Source: Myxococcus landrumus (GTDB lineage: Bacteria; Myxococcota; Myxococcia; Myxococcales; Myxococcaceae). Taken from it: a stretch of DNA of 64,000 nucleotides. The notes beneath the pieces were generated by a model, which was not told the origin of the DNA, did no database searches, and saw nothing but the letters and a program-made list of their open reading frames with translations. The stretch is from positions 3,980,001 through 4,044,000 of the forward strand of contig NZ_CP071091.1 in the NCBI RefSeq assembly GCF_017301635.1. The letters are read 5' to 3'. The position numbers and the translations under genes are program-made. This document shows positions 8,355 to 18,300 of the stretch, in pieces; positions within the stretch are counted from its first letter, which is position 1, and the number at the start of each line of letters is the position of its first letter.

Positions 8355-9287
8355 TTACACCGGGATTCCGTAGACGGGGCCGACCTTCTCTTCACCACCC
8401 TCGGCGGTGACCTGGGTCTCCCCTTGCGGCGGAGCACCCGCGCCCATCGCTGGAGCAGCCGTCACCGCGCGCAGGCCCTTGCTCGCCTTGAACGAGTGTT
8501 CGTCGTCCGGGAACACACCCTCCCGAATCTCGGAGAAGAAGGCGCCCGCGGCGTCGGAGATGGCCCCGTGCAGGTTGGCGTAGTGCTTGACGAACTTGGG
8601 CTTGAAGTCCGGGTTCATCCCCAAGAGGTCGTAGCAGACGAGCACCTGTCCATCGCAGTACTTGCCCGCGCCAATGCCGATGACGGGGATGGAGAGCCGC
8701 TGCGTAATCGTGCGCGCCAGGTCTAGAGGCACGCCCTCCAGGACGAGCGAATAGGCACCCGCGGCCTCCAGGGCCAGCGCGTCGTCGAGAATCTTGCGGC
8801 CCTGCTCCTCGTCGCGTCCCTGGACGACATAGCCGCCCATCTTGTGGACCGACTGCGGCGTCAGCCCCAGGTGCCCCATCACCGGGATGCTGGCCCGGAC
8901 GATGGCGCGCACCGTGTCGGCGAACTCGGCGCCACCCTCCAGCTTCACGCTGCCCACTCCGCCCTCCGTCACCAGCCGCCCCGCGTTGCGGACCGCGTCC
9001 TGCGGGGACACCTGGTAGCTCATGAAGGGCATGTCGCCCACCACGTGCGCGCGCCGCGTGCTCCGGGTGACCGCCGCCGAGTGGTAGACCATCTGGTCCA
9101 TCGTCACCGGCAGCGTGGAGTCATGTCCCTGGACCACCATTCCGAGGGAGTCGCCCACGAGCAGGACGTCCGCTCCCGACTGGTCGAAGATGCGGGCAAA
9201 CGTGGCGTCGTATGCGGTGACCATGCAGATCTTCTGGCCGATCTGCTTCAGGCGCTTCAGCGTATGGATGGTGACCTTGTCCTTCAC
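8355..9287 (-). CDS. panB: 3-methyl-2-oxobutanoate hydroxymethyltransferase
   Basis: 310 aa, GTG start preceded by a near-perfect AGGAGGTG ribosome site. It makes ketopantoate from 2-oxoisovalerate and methylene-tetrahydrofolate. Motifs: [29 protein letters not shown], the metal-site region [21 protein letters not shown], and [14 protein letters not shown]. The C-terminus runs about 40 residues past the usual end in a Gly/Ala-rich tail of unknown use. It leads the panB-panC pair. Confidence 0.98.
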   Translation of the reverse strand: MKDKVTIHTLKRLKQIGQKICMVTAYDATFARIFDQSGADVLLVGDSLGMVVQGHDSTLPVTMDQMVYHSAAVTRSTRRAHVVGDMPFMSYQVSPQDAVRNAGRLVTEGGVGSVKLEGGAEFADTVRAIVRASIPVMGHLGLTPQSVHKMGGYVVQGRDEEQGRKILDDALALEAAGAYSLVLEGVPLDLARTITQRLSIPVIGIGAGKYCDGQVLVCYDLLGMNPDFKPKFVKHYANLHGAISDAAGAFFSEIREGVFPDDEHSFKASKGLRAVTAAPAMGAGAPPQGETQVTAEGGEEKVGPVYGIPV

Positions 9288-9451
9288 GGTTCACCTCCTA
9301 TGGGGTGAGAGTGGGTACGGCATGTGCCGACCCCGCTCCCCTCGCCGTCCTTGTGGGATCGCCGGGGGCCTCGAAGTCGACCCCCGCAGTGTAACGCCCC
9401 CGAAAGCGCCGTGGGGCGCCTTCGAGCGTACAACCCGCCGGGAGCCCGGAA

Positions 9452-10096
9452 TCAGGCCCGCCTGGACGCCTTGGGCAGATAGTGCTGGGTGCCCGTCTTC
9501 GCCTTCTCGATGACCGCGAGCAGGTCTTCCCGGTCAAACTCGTTATTCACGAAGTCGATGTCCGAGGTGTCCACCACGAGCAGCGGCGTCTCGGTGTAGT
9601 GCGAGAAGAAGTTGTTGTAGGCGTGGACGAGGCCTTCCAGGTACGCGGAGTCGAACTTGCGCTCGAACTCACGGCCGCGCTTCTTGATTCGCTGCAACAG
9701 CACGTCGAGCCGGGCCTGGAGATAGACGACGAGGTCGGGCTTGGTGACGCGGGGCCCGAGCGCCTCGAAGACCCGCTCGTAGAGGGCGAGCTCGTGCGCG
9801 TCCAGGTTGAGGTGCGCGAAGATCCGGTCCTTGGCGAACAGGTAGTCGCTGACCGTGACGGAGCGGAAGAGGTCCTGTTGAAACAACTCCTGCTGCTGCC
9901 GGAAGCGCGACAGGAGGAAGAAAATCTGGGTCTGGAACCCGAACTTCTGCCGGTCCGTATAGAAGTTCGAGAGGAAGGGGTTCTCCTCCACGACCTCCAG
10001 GACGCGACGCGCGCTCAAGCGCTCCGAAAGGATGTTGGAGAGGCTCGTCTTGCCGACGCCAATGGGCCCCTCGACCACGATGTACCGGTAGTCCAT
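9452..10096 (-). CDS. Deoxynucleoside kinase family protein
   Basis: 214 aa from the ATG at 10096, which has a GGGAGG ribosome site. The reading frame opens further upstream, but the added residues are Arg/Pro-rich and unlike the family. It begins YIVVEGPIGVGKTSLSNIL (Walker A, residues 10-18). The DRIFAHLNLDAHELALYERVF and LVVYLQARLDVLLQRIKKRGREFE segments are typical of dNK/dGK-type kinases. It phosphorylates deoxynucleosides for dNTP salvage; the base preference is not clear. It precedes panB by 164 nt, a neighbourhood I recall from other deltaproteobacteria. Confidence 0.9.
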   Translation of the reverse strand: MDYRYIVVEGPIGVGKTSLSNILSERLSARRVLEVVEENPFLSNFYTDRQKFGFQTQIFFLLSRFRQQQELFQQDLFRSVTVSDYLFAKDRIFAHLNLDAHELALYERVFEALGPRVTKPDLVVYLQARLDVLLQRIKKRGREFERKFDSAYLEGLVHAYNNFFSHYTETPLLVVDTSDIDFVNNEFDREDLLAVIEKAKTGTQHYLPKASRRA

Positions 10097-10326
10097 CCGC
10101 CCAAGGCCTCCCGACCCGGAATGCACGGAAGCGGCCCGAGGAGACCTCATGAAACGAGGACGCGGGGCCACGCGTGGGGGCGCGGATAACACAACCTGGC
10201 CGCCGTCTTCCCACAATTTTCCAAGGCCGAGGCGACGACGCTGGCACCAGGGTTGGCTTGACGCTGTGGGTGGCATCCCCTACGGTCCGCCGATTCCATG
10301 GCGTGTGAGCGGGGTGCCCTTCGGTC

Positions 10327-10605
10327 ATGAGTGGGAGGCAGCGGGCGAAGACGGTGGTGCATCTGGAGGAGGCCCGCCAGAGCACGCCGCCCAAGGCTTC
10401 GACTCCACCTCCCGTGGAGACGGACCCGCTCTATGGCGTGGTGCTGCTGAAGACCGCCCTGGAGCTCAAGCGGCGCAAGGACGGCACCGTGGAGGACATC
10501 CTCCGCGACGTCCTGGCCCGCATGCGCATCCCCGAGCATGAGTTCCGCGCCTTCCTCGAGCAGCAAGGCGGACTGGGCCAGCTGCTCGGCATGCGCGGCC
10601 CGTAG
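10327..10605 (+). CDS. Small conserved-looking hypothetical protein
   Basis: 92 aa. I do not recognise it. A basic, Pro-rich N-terminus (to about residue 33) is followed by a predicted helical part: DPLYGVVLLKTALELKRRKDGTVEDILRDVLARMRIPEHEFRAFLEQQGGL. There is no signal peptide or cysteine pair. The codon pattern is GC-rich at third positions as in its neighbours. It stands alone, divergent from dNK and convergent with rsmA. A short regulatory or adaptor protein is possible but unsupported. Confidence 0.6.
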   Translation: MSGRQRAKTVVHLEEARQSTPPKASTPPPVETDPLYGVVLLKTALELKRRKDGTVEDILRDVLARMRIPEHEFRAFLEQQGGLGQLLGMRGP

Positions 10606-10622
10606 GCCCGTCGCAGCGGGCC
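10605..10622. terminator. Hairpin between small ORF and rsmA
   Basis: GGCCCG / CGGGCC, 6 bp with a 6-nt loop, in the 31-nt convergent gap. It begins at the last base of the plus-strand stop codon. No T run. Confidence 0.4.
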
Positions 10623-10636
10623 CGGGGCTCAAACCC

Positions 10637-11533
10637 CTACTCTTCCGACTCCGACGAGGACAGGTCTGCGGGAGGCTTCACCGTGCCCGGAGCCACGGGG
10701 CCCAGCGCACGCTCCAGGGCGGCGAACTCCTCTGGCGCGAGTGTCTCGGCGCGGCGCTGCGGGTCGATGCCCGCCGTCTCCAGCGCGGCGACCCACGCGT
10801 CGTGCGAGGCCAGCGACTTGTCGGACTTGAGCGAGTTGAGCAGCGTCTTGCGGCGCTGGGCGAAGGCGGCCTTCACCACGCGGGTGAAGCGGGCCTCGTC
10901 GATGATGGGCGCCCGAGGTGCCGCGCGGCGCGTGAGCGACAGCACCGCGGAGTCCACCTTCGGAGGCGGATGGAAGCGCCAGGCCTCCAGCGTGAGCACG
11001 TTCTCCGCGTCGAAGTGCAGGCCCAGGAGCACGGTGAGCAGACCGTAGTCTCGTGAGCCGGGCTCCGCGGCGAGCCGCTCCACCACTTCCTTCTGGAGCG
11101 TGAAGACGGCACGAGAGACCTGCGCGCGCTGCTCCAGCACCTGGAACAAGATGGAGCTGGTGAGGTGATACGGCAGGTTGCCCGCGACGGCGACGTCGGG
11201 CGCGCCGGCCACCTCGGCGAAGTTCACCGTGGCGGCGTTGCCAGCCACCACGCGAACCCCGGGAATGGCCTCCTTCTCCAGCACCGTCACCATGTCCCGG
11301 TCACGCTCGACGGCCGTGACCTTCGCGCCGGTGGCGGCGAGGAAGCGCGTGAGGTGGCCCAGGCCCGGGCCCAGCTCGACGACGGGCTCACCTTCGCGCA
11401 GATGAAGCGCGTCGGCGATGGCGCTCAGGGCGTCCTCGTCTCCGAGGAAGTTCTGGCCCCAGCTGTACTTGGCGCGCAGGCCATGGCGCTTGAGAATGTC
11501 TCGCGGCGATTCCACCTGGGCGTCCCTCGTCAC
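10637..11533 (-). CDS. rsmA: 16S rRNA (A1518/A1519-N6)-dimethyltransferase
   Basis: 298 aa. I chose the GTG at 11533 because it overlaps the tsaD stop as GTGA; an ATG 19 codons upstream would lie inside tsaD. SAM motif VVELGPGLGHLTRFLA and catalytic NLPYHLTSSIL (NLPY) are intact, and the protein opens with KYSWGQNFLGD as the family does. It dimethylates two adjacent adenines near the 3' end of 16S rRNA; loss gives kasugamycin resistance in known bacteria. The C-terminus adds a short acidic Ser/Glu tail. Confidence 0.97.
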   Translation of the reverse strand: MTRDAQVESPRDILKRHGLRAKYSWGQNFLGDEDALSAIADALHLREGEPVVELGPGLGHLTRFLAATGAKVTAVERDRDMVTVLEKEAIPGVRVVAGNAATVNFAEVAGAPDVAVAGNLPYHLTSSILFQVLEQRAQVSRAVFTLQKEVVERLAAEPGSRDYGLLTVLLGLHFDAENVLTLEAWRFHPPPKVDSAVLSLTRRAAPRAPIIDEARFTRVVKAAFAQRRKTLLNSLKSDKSLASHDAWVAALETAGIDPQRRAETLAPEEFAALERALGPVAPGTVKPPADLSSSESEE

Positions 11534-12525
11534 ATGCGCCAGGCGGGGTCGGCCGCCAGACGGAAATCTCCGCGCAGACCGCGGCGCCACGCCTCATATC
11601 CCGCGACGGCGATCATCGCACCATTGTCCGTGCACAACCGCACCGGGGGCAGGAACATGCGCAGCCCTCGCTCCTGGGCGCGCTGCTGACACAGCGCCCG
11701 AAGCCGCGAGTTGGCGGCCACGCCTCCACACAACACGAGCTGCTTGTGGCCCAGCCTGCGCGCGGCGGCCACCAGCTTCTTCGACAGCACGTCCGCCACC
11801 GCCTCCTGGAAGGACGCGCACAAGTCCGAGAGCGCCTGTCCCTCGGGAACGCCGTGCTTCTGCACGTGGTGGAGCACCGCGGTCTTCAGGCCGGAGAAGG
11901 AGACATCGAAGTTGTCTCCCGGCAGCGCGCGCGGGAAGCGGATGGCCTCCGGGTTCCCTTTCTGCGCGAGCTGGTCGATGGGAAGGCCCCCGGGGTACGG
12001 CAGCCCGAGGATGCGCGCCGTCTTGTCGTACGCCTCCCCCGCGGCGTCGTCGCGCGTGCTACCCACCAGCCGGTAGTGGCCGAAGTCCTTCACCTCATAG
12101 AGGCTGGTGTGCCCCCCCGAGACGACAAGCCCGAGGAACGGCGGCTCCGGTGCATCCTCGAGCAGCCGGATGGCGAGCAGGTGGCCCTCCAGATGGTTGG
12201 CGCCGACGAAGGGCTTTCCCGTGGCGAGGCTCAACCCCTTGGCCACCTGGAGCCCCACCAGCAGCGCGCCAATCAGTCCCGGGCCCGAGGTGACGGCGAT
12301 GAGGTCCACGTCGTCGAGCGTCTTCTCCGCCCGGGTGAGCGCCTCGTGCACCACCGGCATCACCTGGACGATGTGGTTGCGCGACGCCAGCTCCGGCACC
12401 ACGCCCCCCCAGCGGCGGTGGATGTCCACCTGGGTGGAGACGACGTCCGACAACACCCGCCGGCCGTCTTCGACGACGGCGGCGGCGGTCTCATCACAAG
12501 AGGTTTCCAGGCCGAGGACGAGCAA
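11530..12525 (-). CDS. tsaD: tRNA N6-adenosine threonylcarbamoyltransferase
   Basis: 331 aa, TTG start. It transfers threonylcarbamoyl to A37 of ANN-decoding tRNAs together with TsaB and TsaE, which are not in this window. The metal-binding motif HLEGH is present (H111, H115). ETSCDETAAAVV, SGGHTSLYEV, GEAYDKTARILGLPYPGG and CGGVAANSRLR are also present. The length is standard. It overlaps rsmA by 4 nt, so both RNA-modifying enzymes are translationally coupled. Confidence 0.97.
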   Translation of the reverse strand: MLVLGLETSCDETAAAVVEDGRRVLSDVVSTQVDIHRRWGGVVPELASRNHIVQVMPVVHEALTRAEKTLDDVDLIAVTSGPGLIGALLVGLQVAKGLSLATGKPFVGANHLEGHLLAIRLLEDAPEPPFLGLVVSGGHTSLYEVKDFGHYRLVGSTRDDAAGEAYDKTARILGLPYPGGLPIDQLAQKGNPEAIRFPRALPGDNFDVSFSGLKTAVLHHVQKHGVPEGQALSDLCASFQEAVADVLSKKLVAAARRLGHKQLVLCGGVAANSRLRALCQQRAQERGLRMFLPPVRLCTDNGAMIAVAGYEAWRRGLRGDFRLAADPAWRM

Positions 12526-12578
12526 GGCGACTCACTTCACTTCCAGCAGGCGGGGTTGCCAGCAGGTCCGCCGCCCGC

Positions 12579-15263
12579 TCAGTTGCCAAGCGTCTTGAGC
12601 ATGGTGCGGACCTCGTTGGCGGACGCCCCCGAGGGTTCCAGCATCAAATACTTCTTGTAGGCCTCGGCTGCCTGGGAATTCTTGCCGATGGACTGGTAGG
12701 CCATGCCCAGCGACAGCCAGGCGCGGGAGTTCTTGCTGTCCTCGCTGACGACGTCCACCAGCAGCTTGGTGGCCTCGCGGAAGGCGGACTCGGACTCGAA
12801 GCCGTTGACCAGCGCAATGCCCAGTCCAGCCTTCGCCTCGGTCGAGGATGGCTTGATGGCCAGGGCCTTGCGGAACTGAGCCGCCGCGGACTTGAAGCGC
12901 TGGCTGACGATGGCCGCACGGGCCTGCTTGATGTGCCCGGCGAACTCGGCCTCCGGGTCCGCGGCCTGCGGGGGCGTCGTTCCAGCGTCTTCCGAGGCCG
13001 GAGGGGCCTCCACGACGACGGTGCCCGAATCGCCCTGCGCCTCCACCACGGCCGCTCCCGCGTCTTCCACGGCCACGGGGGGCGGAGACTCCACGACGGC
13101 GGTGCCCGAATCACCCTTCGCGTCCACGGGCGCGGACGGAACGACTTCCGAGGGCCCCGGCGCGGGCGGCTTCTCCTGGGGCTGGACCGTCTCCACCTTG
13201 GGCGGCTCCGGAGGCGGCGTGTCTCGCCCGCCCATCACCACCACCGCGGCCACCGCGCCCAGAAGGAAGAGCGCTCCGGCCACATAGAGCCCCGTGCGCT
13301 TGGAGCGGACCGCCGCCACATCCTCCACCGGCGAGGGGCTGGGCGTGGGCGTCGCAGCCACAGTGGGCGGAGTCGTCGTCGACGAGGGAGTCGCCGGCGT
13401 CACCGTGGGCGACGGCGTCACCGGGGTGACGAGCGTCGGAGGAGGCGCGACGGGCGTCGGCGGCTCCTCCGGAATGGAGGGCGCGGGCGCGCGCTCAGGG
13501 GCGCCGTGCCCTGGGTACGGAGGCAACGCGAGCTGAGGCTGCGGCTGCGCGGGGACCTCCTCCACCTCCGCGATGGTGTCGACATCGACGGGCGCGGCGT
13601 CGTTGCCGCTCACCAGCGTCACCTCGGACGAAGGCGGCGCGGGCGTCGGCGGAGGCACGGGTGGGAACGGATGCGGCCCCACCGCCGCGCCGCCAAAGAT
13701 GGGCGCTCGCGGCGGCTGCGCGGGCTCGGCGACAGGAGTCGTCGACGCCATCGGCGGCGCCATTCCCGAGTTCCCCTGCGCGGCATAGGACCGAGGCCCT
13801 GGCGCCCACACGGAGGACGGCCCCCAGGTCGTGGGCGCGCTGATGCCCTCGGTGTCGACGCGGCTCCAGTCGAGCAACAGGCTGCGGTGCGCGTGCTCCA
13901 CGGCGCGGTGCGCGGGCGGCGGCTCCACGAGGAAGGACGACCCCTCCGCCACGGCCGGCGGCAGCGTGGGCGCTTCGCCATCCACTTCCTCGCCCACGGG
14001 CTCCAGGCGCTTGGGCTTCGCGGGGAAGATGACCACGTTGGCCGGCACCGTGGGCACCGGAGCCAGGCGCTCCTCGGGCGGAGCCGTGACAGGCTCTTCT
14101 TCGACGCCCGCGGGCGGCGCGAGCACGCTGGGCGGCATCGCGCGCGCAACGGGCACCTCCGGGGGCGTCGCGAGGGGCGGCACCGGGAGCGGCTCGGGCG
14201 TCGCGGGCGTGACAATCTGGGGCGGCGGCGAGGGCTCGACGGAGGGGGCGCTCGGCGGAGGAGCGGCGTTGAGCCACTGCTCGATGCCCGGCTTGCTGCT
14301 CTGCACCGGTTCCAGCGGCGCGTTGCCCAGCTCCCGGATGAGCCCTTCGAAGTACAGCTTGCTGATGATGCCCAGCGCGGCCAGGTCCTCGAAGTCCGAG
14401 TCCTCCACCACGCGGCTCAGCGCGCGCTTGCCGTCGAACAGGCGCAACAGCCCGTTCACCTCGTCCGGAATCTCCGATAGCCGGTCGGCGAGTTGGTGGT
14501 AGTCAATCTCGAACACCGTCTCCAGCGGCGGGAGCTGCTCGAGCATGCGCCCCCACTCGTCGAGGCGCCGCATGCCCTCCATCAACAGGCCCTGCGTGGA
14601 GATTTCGATTCGCTCGGGCCGGTCCAACGAGGTGAACTGGACGTCGAACTGCCCCTCGAAGGTGTTGAGCAGCCGGTAGAAGGCGTTCTCGCCCTTGAGC
14701 CGGCCCAGCTCCGCGTCGATGACGCGGCCCTCCTTGAAGTAGACGGTGCCCGTGCGCTCGCCCTGGATGGAGATGACGCCGGTCTTGCGGCCAATCTCGA
14801 ACGTCTGGACCAGGTCCACCACGCCCATGTCCGCGAGGCTGCCGGCGAAGCCACCCTTCGTCGTCTCGCGCTTTTCGATCCTCTCCTTCTCCGCCTTCTG
14901 GAGGATCATCTTCACGCGGGTGACGATCTCTTTGATGTAGATCGGCTTCGTCAGGTAGTCGTCGCCACCCAGCTCCAGCCCGCGCACCTTGAACTCGACC
15001 GACTTCTGACTCGTCAGGAAGACGAACGGGATGAACTTGAAGCGCTCGTCGGACTTGAGCGCCTTGCACAGCTCGAAGCCGTCCATCTCCGGCATCTTGG
15101 TGTCCGCGAGCACCAGATCCGGCGGGCTGATCTGCACCTTCTCGATTGCATCCTTGCCGTGGATGGCCGTCGTCACGGAGAAGCCCGCCTTCTTCAGGCT
15201 GACCTCCATCACGCGGAGACTCTTGGCGTCTCCATCCACGAGGAGCAGGTGCTGCTTGGCCAC
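12579..15263 (-). CDS. Receiver-DUF4388 protein with TM helix and TPR tail
   Basis: 894 aa, GTG start. Order: CheY-like receiver (5-125; phospho-acceptor D54 in [13 protein letters not shown], with FLTSQ and TKP), a DUF4388/PATAN domain (140-250, [15 protein letters not shown] and [16 protein letters not shown]), and a second DUF4388-tail-like part to about 330. A Pro/Ala-rich linker of about 300 residues, one TM helix (about 655-680) and TPR repeats (780-894) follow. If the helix spans the inner membrane, the receiver faces the cytoplasm and the TPRs the periplasm. Its 3' neighbour also starts with DUF4388 and ends in TPRs, suggesting partners. No cognate kinase is adjacent. Confidence 0.88.
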   Translation of the reverse strand: MAKQHLLLVDGDAKSLRVMEVSLKKAGFSVTTAIHGKDAIEKVQISPPDLVLADTKMPEMDGFELCKALKSDERFKFIPFVFLTSQKSVEFKVRGLELGGDDYLTKPIYIKEIVTRVKMILQKAEKERIEKRETTKGGFAGSLADMGVVDLVQTFEIGRKTGVISIQGERTGTVYFKEGRVIDAELGRLKGENAFYRLLNTFEGQFDVQFTSLDRPERIEISTQGLLMEGMRRLDEWGRMLEQLPPLETVFEIDYHQLADRLSEIPDEVNGLLRLFDGKRALSRVVEDSDFEDLAALGIISKLYFEGLIRELGNAPLEPVQSSKPGIEQWLNAAPPPSAPSVEPSPPPQIVTPATPEPLPVPPLATPPEVPVARAMPPSVLAPPAGVEEEPVTAPPEERLAPVPTVPANVVIFPAKPKRLEPVGEEVDGEAPTLPPAVAEGSSFLVEPPPAHRAVEHAHRSLLLDWSRVDTEGISAPTTWGPSSVWAPGPRSYAAQGNSGMAPPMASTTPVAEPAQPPRAPIFGGAAVGPHPFPPVPPPTPAPPSSEVTLVSGNDAAPVDVDTIAEVEEVPAQPQPQLALPPYPGHGAPERAPAPSIPEEPPTPVAPPPTLVTPVTPSPTVTPATPSSTTTPPTVAATPTPSPSPVEDVAAVRSKRTGLYVAGALFLLGAVAAVVVMGGRDTPPPEPPKVETVQPQEKPPAPGPSEVVPSAPVDAKGDSGTAVVESPPPVAVEDAGAAVVEAQGDSGTVVVEAPPASEDAGTTPPQAADPEAEFAGHIKQARAAIVSQRFKSAAAQFRKALAIKPSSTEAKAGLGIALVNGFESESAFREATKLLVDVVSEDSKNSRAWLSLGMAYQSIGKNSQAAEAYKKYLMLEPSGASANEVRTMLKTLGN

Positions 15264-15397
15264 GTTAACTGCCTTTCATCACGGAGGAGGAGTCGCGGAA
15301 GGACCCGGCGCGGGGAGCATCCTGCCCGCTTTCCAGGCATGTCAATGGGTTGGAGGGAAGGGGCGCCGCTGGAGTGGCCTGTGAGCGGGCGGCTGGG

Positions 15398-18300
15398 TCA
15401 GCGGAAGAAGCCCCCCTTCTTGGGTGGGTTCTTCTTCCGCATGTCGATCAGCCGCAGCTCCTGGTTGGCCTCCAGGTGCTTGGAGTTGGCGCGCACCGCT
15501 TCCCGGAAGTGGCGCTCGGCCCGGTCCATGTCCCCCTCGACCCGGGCGATGACCCCTAGCTGATAGTGGGCCCGGTCGCAGTTCGGATCCGCGCGGACCG
15601 CATCCATCATCATCTGCTTGGCCTTGGGCATGTCCGCCTTGCGCGAAGGGTCCATGTAGATGGCCCAGCCTCGCGCGGCCAGGTAGGTCGCCTTGGGGTC
15701 CAGCGCGTAGGCCCGGTCGTAGTGGTCCGACGCGGTGACGAAGTCGCGCTTGCGGAAATAGACCTCGCCCATCTTGTACAGGTCGTCCGGGCTGCTCTCC
15801 GGCCGGCCGGCCGTGGGACGAGCCCCCGTCGCCGAGCCCCCCTGCGTGGCGGCCTTTGGCATCGCCTGCTGGGTCTGGAGCGACTGGAGGTAGGTCTTGC
15901 GCCGGGCGTCGTCGTAGAGGACCTCGTACGCCTCGCGGATGGCCTCGAAGACGGAGGTGATCTTCTGCGCGAGGTGCGGAAGCGTCGGCGGGAGGCGGTC
16001 GGGGTGGAAGACCTTGGCCAGGCTGAGGAAGGCCGCCTTCACCTGATCCCGGCTGGCGTCCTGGGAGACTCCGAGGACGTAGAAGTGGTCGCGGCGGGCC
16101 TGGACGTCGGCGTAGCGCTGCTCGATTTGCTGGGCGTGCCGAGCCTCATCCGGCTTGGGGGGCTCAGAAGGGGCGGCGGGCGTGGCGGTCGCAGTGTCGG
16201 TGACGGGGACACCCGTCGGAGCCGCCGGCGTCCCTCGCCCCCCCAGCACGCCCATGTTCTCCATGGCACGGCGAAGCAGGCGCTGGCGCCGGAGCTTTGC
16301 TGCCTCGTCGGGGTTGGAGGGGTCTGCCGCCACGTCGTCCTCGTCGAAATCCCAGTCGTCCAGATCACCCGACGGCTCGGTCCAATCAGTCTCGCCAGTT
16401 GGGCCGGTATTGTCACCGGGGAAGGTCTCGAAGCCTGATTCGATGGTTGCTTCGACAATGGCTTCGACGGGGGGCTCGTCCCCGCCGACATTCGCCTGAT
16501 TGACATCCGAGCGGACGAGCGTCTCCAGGTGAGCATCCACCTGTTGAAGGGCCGCCTCGAAGGAGGCCGTCAGCGTTTCGGCGGCCTCGTCCTTGTCGAA
16601 GGAGACAATGCGCCAGAGGTCGTCCTCGCTGGCCCTGCCGCTCTTGGCCGTGGGGCCCAGGCGCAAGGGCGGGGGCGCGGCCACGGGGGCCGGGCGGGAG
16701 GCCCACAGGCTGTCGTCGACCTCCCTCGGGGCCGGCTCGTCGGGGGGCTCCACGGGCGAGAGGACCGGAGGCGCCGGGTTGGCGGAGGGAGTCAGGACCG
16801 GGGGGCCGGGAGGCGCGAAGGGCCGAGGGGTGGGCAGCGGCTCGGCGGCGAGGGTGGCGTCGGCCCAGAGCTCGGGTTCGGGCTCGGCTTCGAGCAGCGG
16901 GAGTTCCGCTTCGGGCTCGGAGCTGGAGTCGAGGAGGGTCTCCTTGGCGCGCCAGGACTCGTCCTGGACGGGGACCTGGTCTCTCGTGCGCGTGGGGGGG
17001 ACGGTGCGGGGCGGCTCGTCGGCGAGCCAGGCTTCGACGGGCTGCGGCTTCGAGCGGCGCAGGGCCTCCTCCATGTCGTGGAGGAGCTCTGCCTGGGCGC
17101 GATCTCTCGCGGAACGCAGGGCTTCGCGGCTCTCCGCGTGGAGAGGGAGCCCGGACTGGGACGCGGACGCGAGCGGCGGGACGTTGGTGGCGCGGGACGA
17201 GGAGGTCGGGAGCGGAGACGGCTCGGAGTCGTCCGCGGGGATGATGTCTCCGACGTCGAGGGTCAGGGCCTCGATGTCGTCGACCGCGAGTTCCTCGATG
17301 GAGGTGGGAGGAGGACGCTGGAGGGCTTCGGCGGCAGCGAGCCGGGCCTCCTCCGCGAGGCGGGATTCCTCGGCGACACGCGCGAGCTCGGCGAGGTGGG
17401 CTTCTTGCGCCTGTTGAGCCGCTTCGGCGAGGCGCTGTTCTTCAGCGAGTCGAGCTTGTTCGGCATGGCGTGCTTCCTTCGCACGGCGCACGGCATCGGC
17501 ACGGCGACGCTCGACTTCGAGGCGGACTTCCTCCGCGTGCCGAGCCTCCTCGGCGAGACGAGCGGCTTCCGCGTTGCGAGCTTCTTCAGCGAGGCGAGCC
17601 TCTTCGGCGACACGAGCTTCCTCCGCGAGGCGGGCCTCTTCGGCGACGCGGGCCGCCTCAGCGAGGCGGGCCTCTTCGGCGACGCGGGCCTCTTCGACGA
17701 GGCGGGCCTCTTCGGCGACACGAGCCTCTTCAGCGAGTCGAGCCTCCTCAGCGAGACGAGCCTCTTCAGCGAGACGAGCCTCCTCAGCGAGACGAGCCTC
17801 TTCAGCGGCGCGGGCCTCTTCAGCGAGACGAGCCTCTTCGGCGACACGAGCCTCTTCGGCGAGGCGGGCCTCCTCAGCGACACGAGCCTCTTCGGCGAGG
17901 CGAGCCTCCTCAGCGAGACGAGCCTCTTCAGCTGCGCGGGCCTCTTCAGCGACACGAGCCTCTTCAGCGGCGCGAGATTCCTCAGCGAGACGAGCCTCTT
18001 CAGCTGCGCGGGCCTCTTCGGCGAGACGGGCCTCTTCAGCGAGACGGGCCTCTTCAGCGAGGCGGGCCTCCTCAGCGAGGCGGGCCTCCTCAGCGAGGCG
18101 GGCCTCCTCAGCGAGTCGAGCCTCTTCGGCGAGTCGAGCCTCTTCAGCGAAGCGGGCCTCCTCAGCGAGTCGAGCCTCTTCGACGAATCGAGCCTCTTCA
18201 GCGAGGCGCACCTCCTCTGCGCGCCGCTCTTCTTCCGCACGGAGTCGAGCCTCTTCCGCAACCCGTGCCGCTTCGGCGACGCGCGCATCCTCAGCAAGCC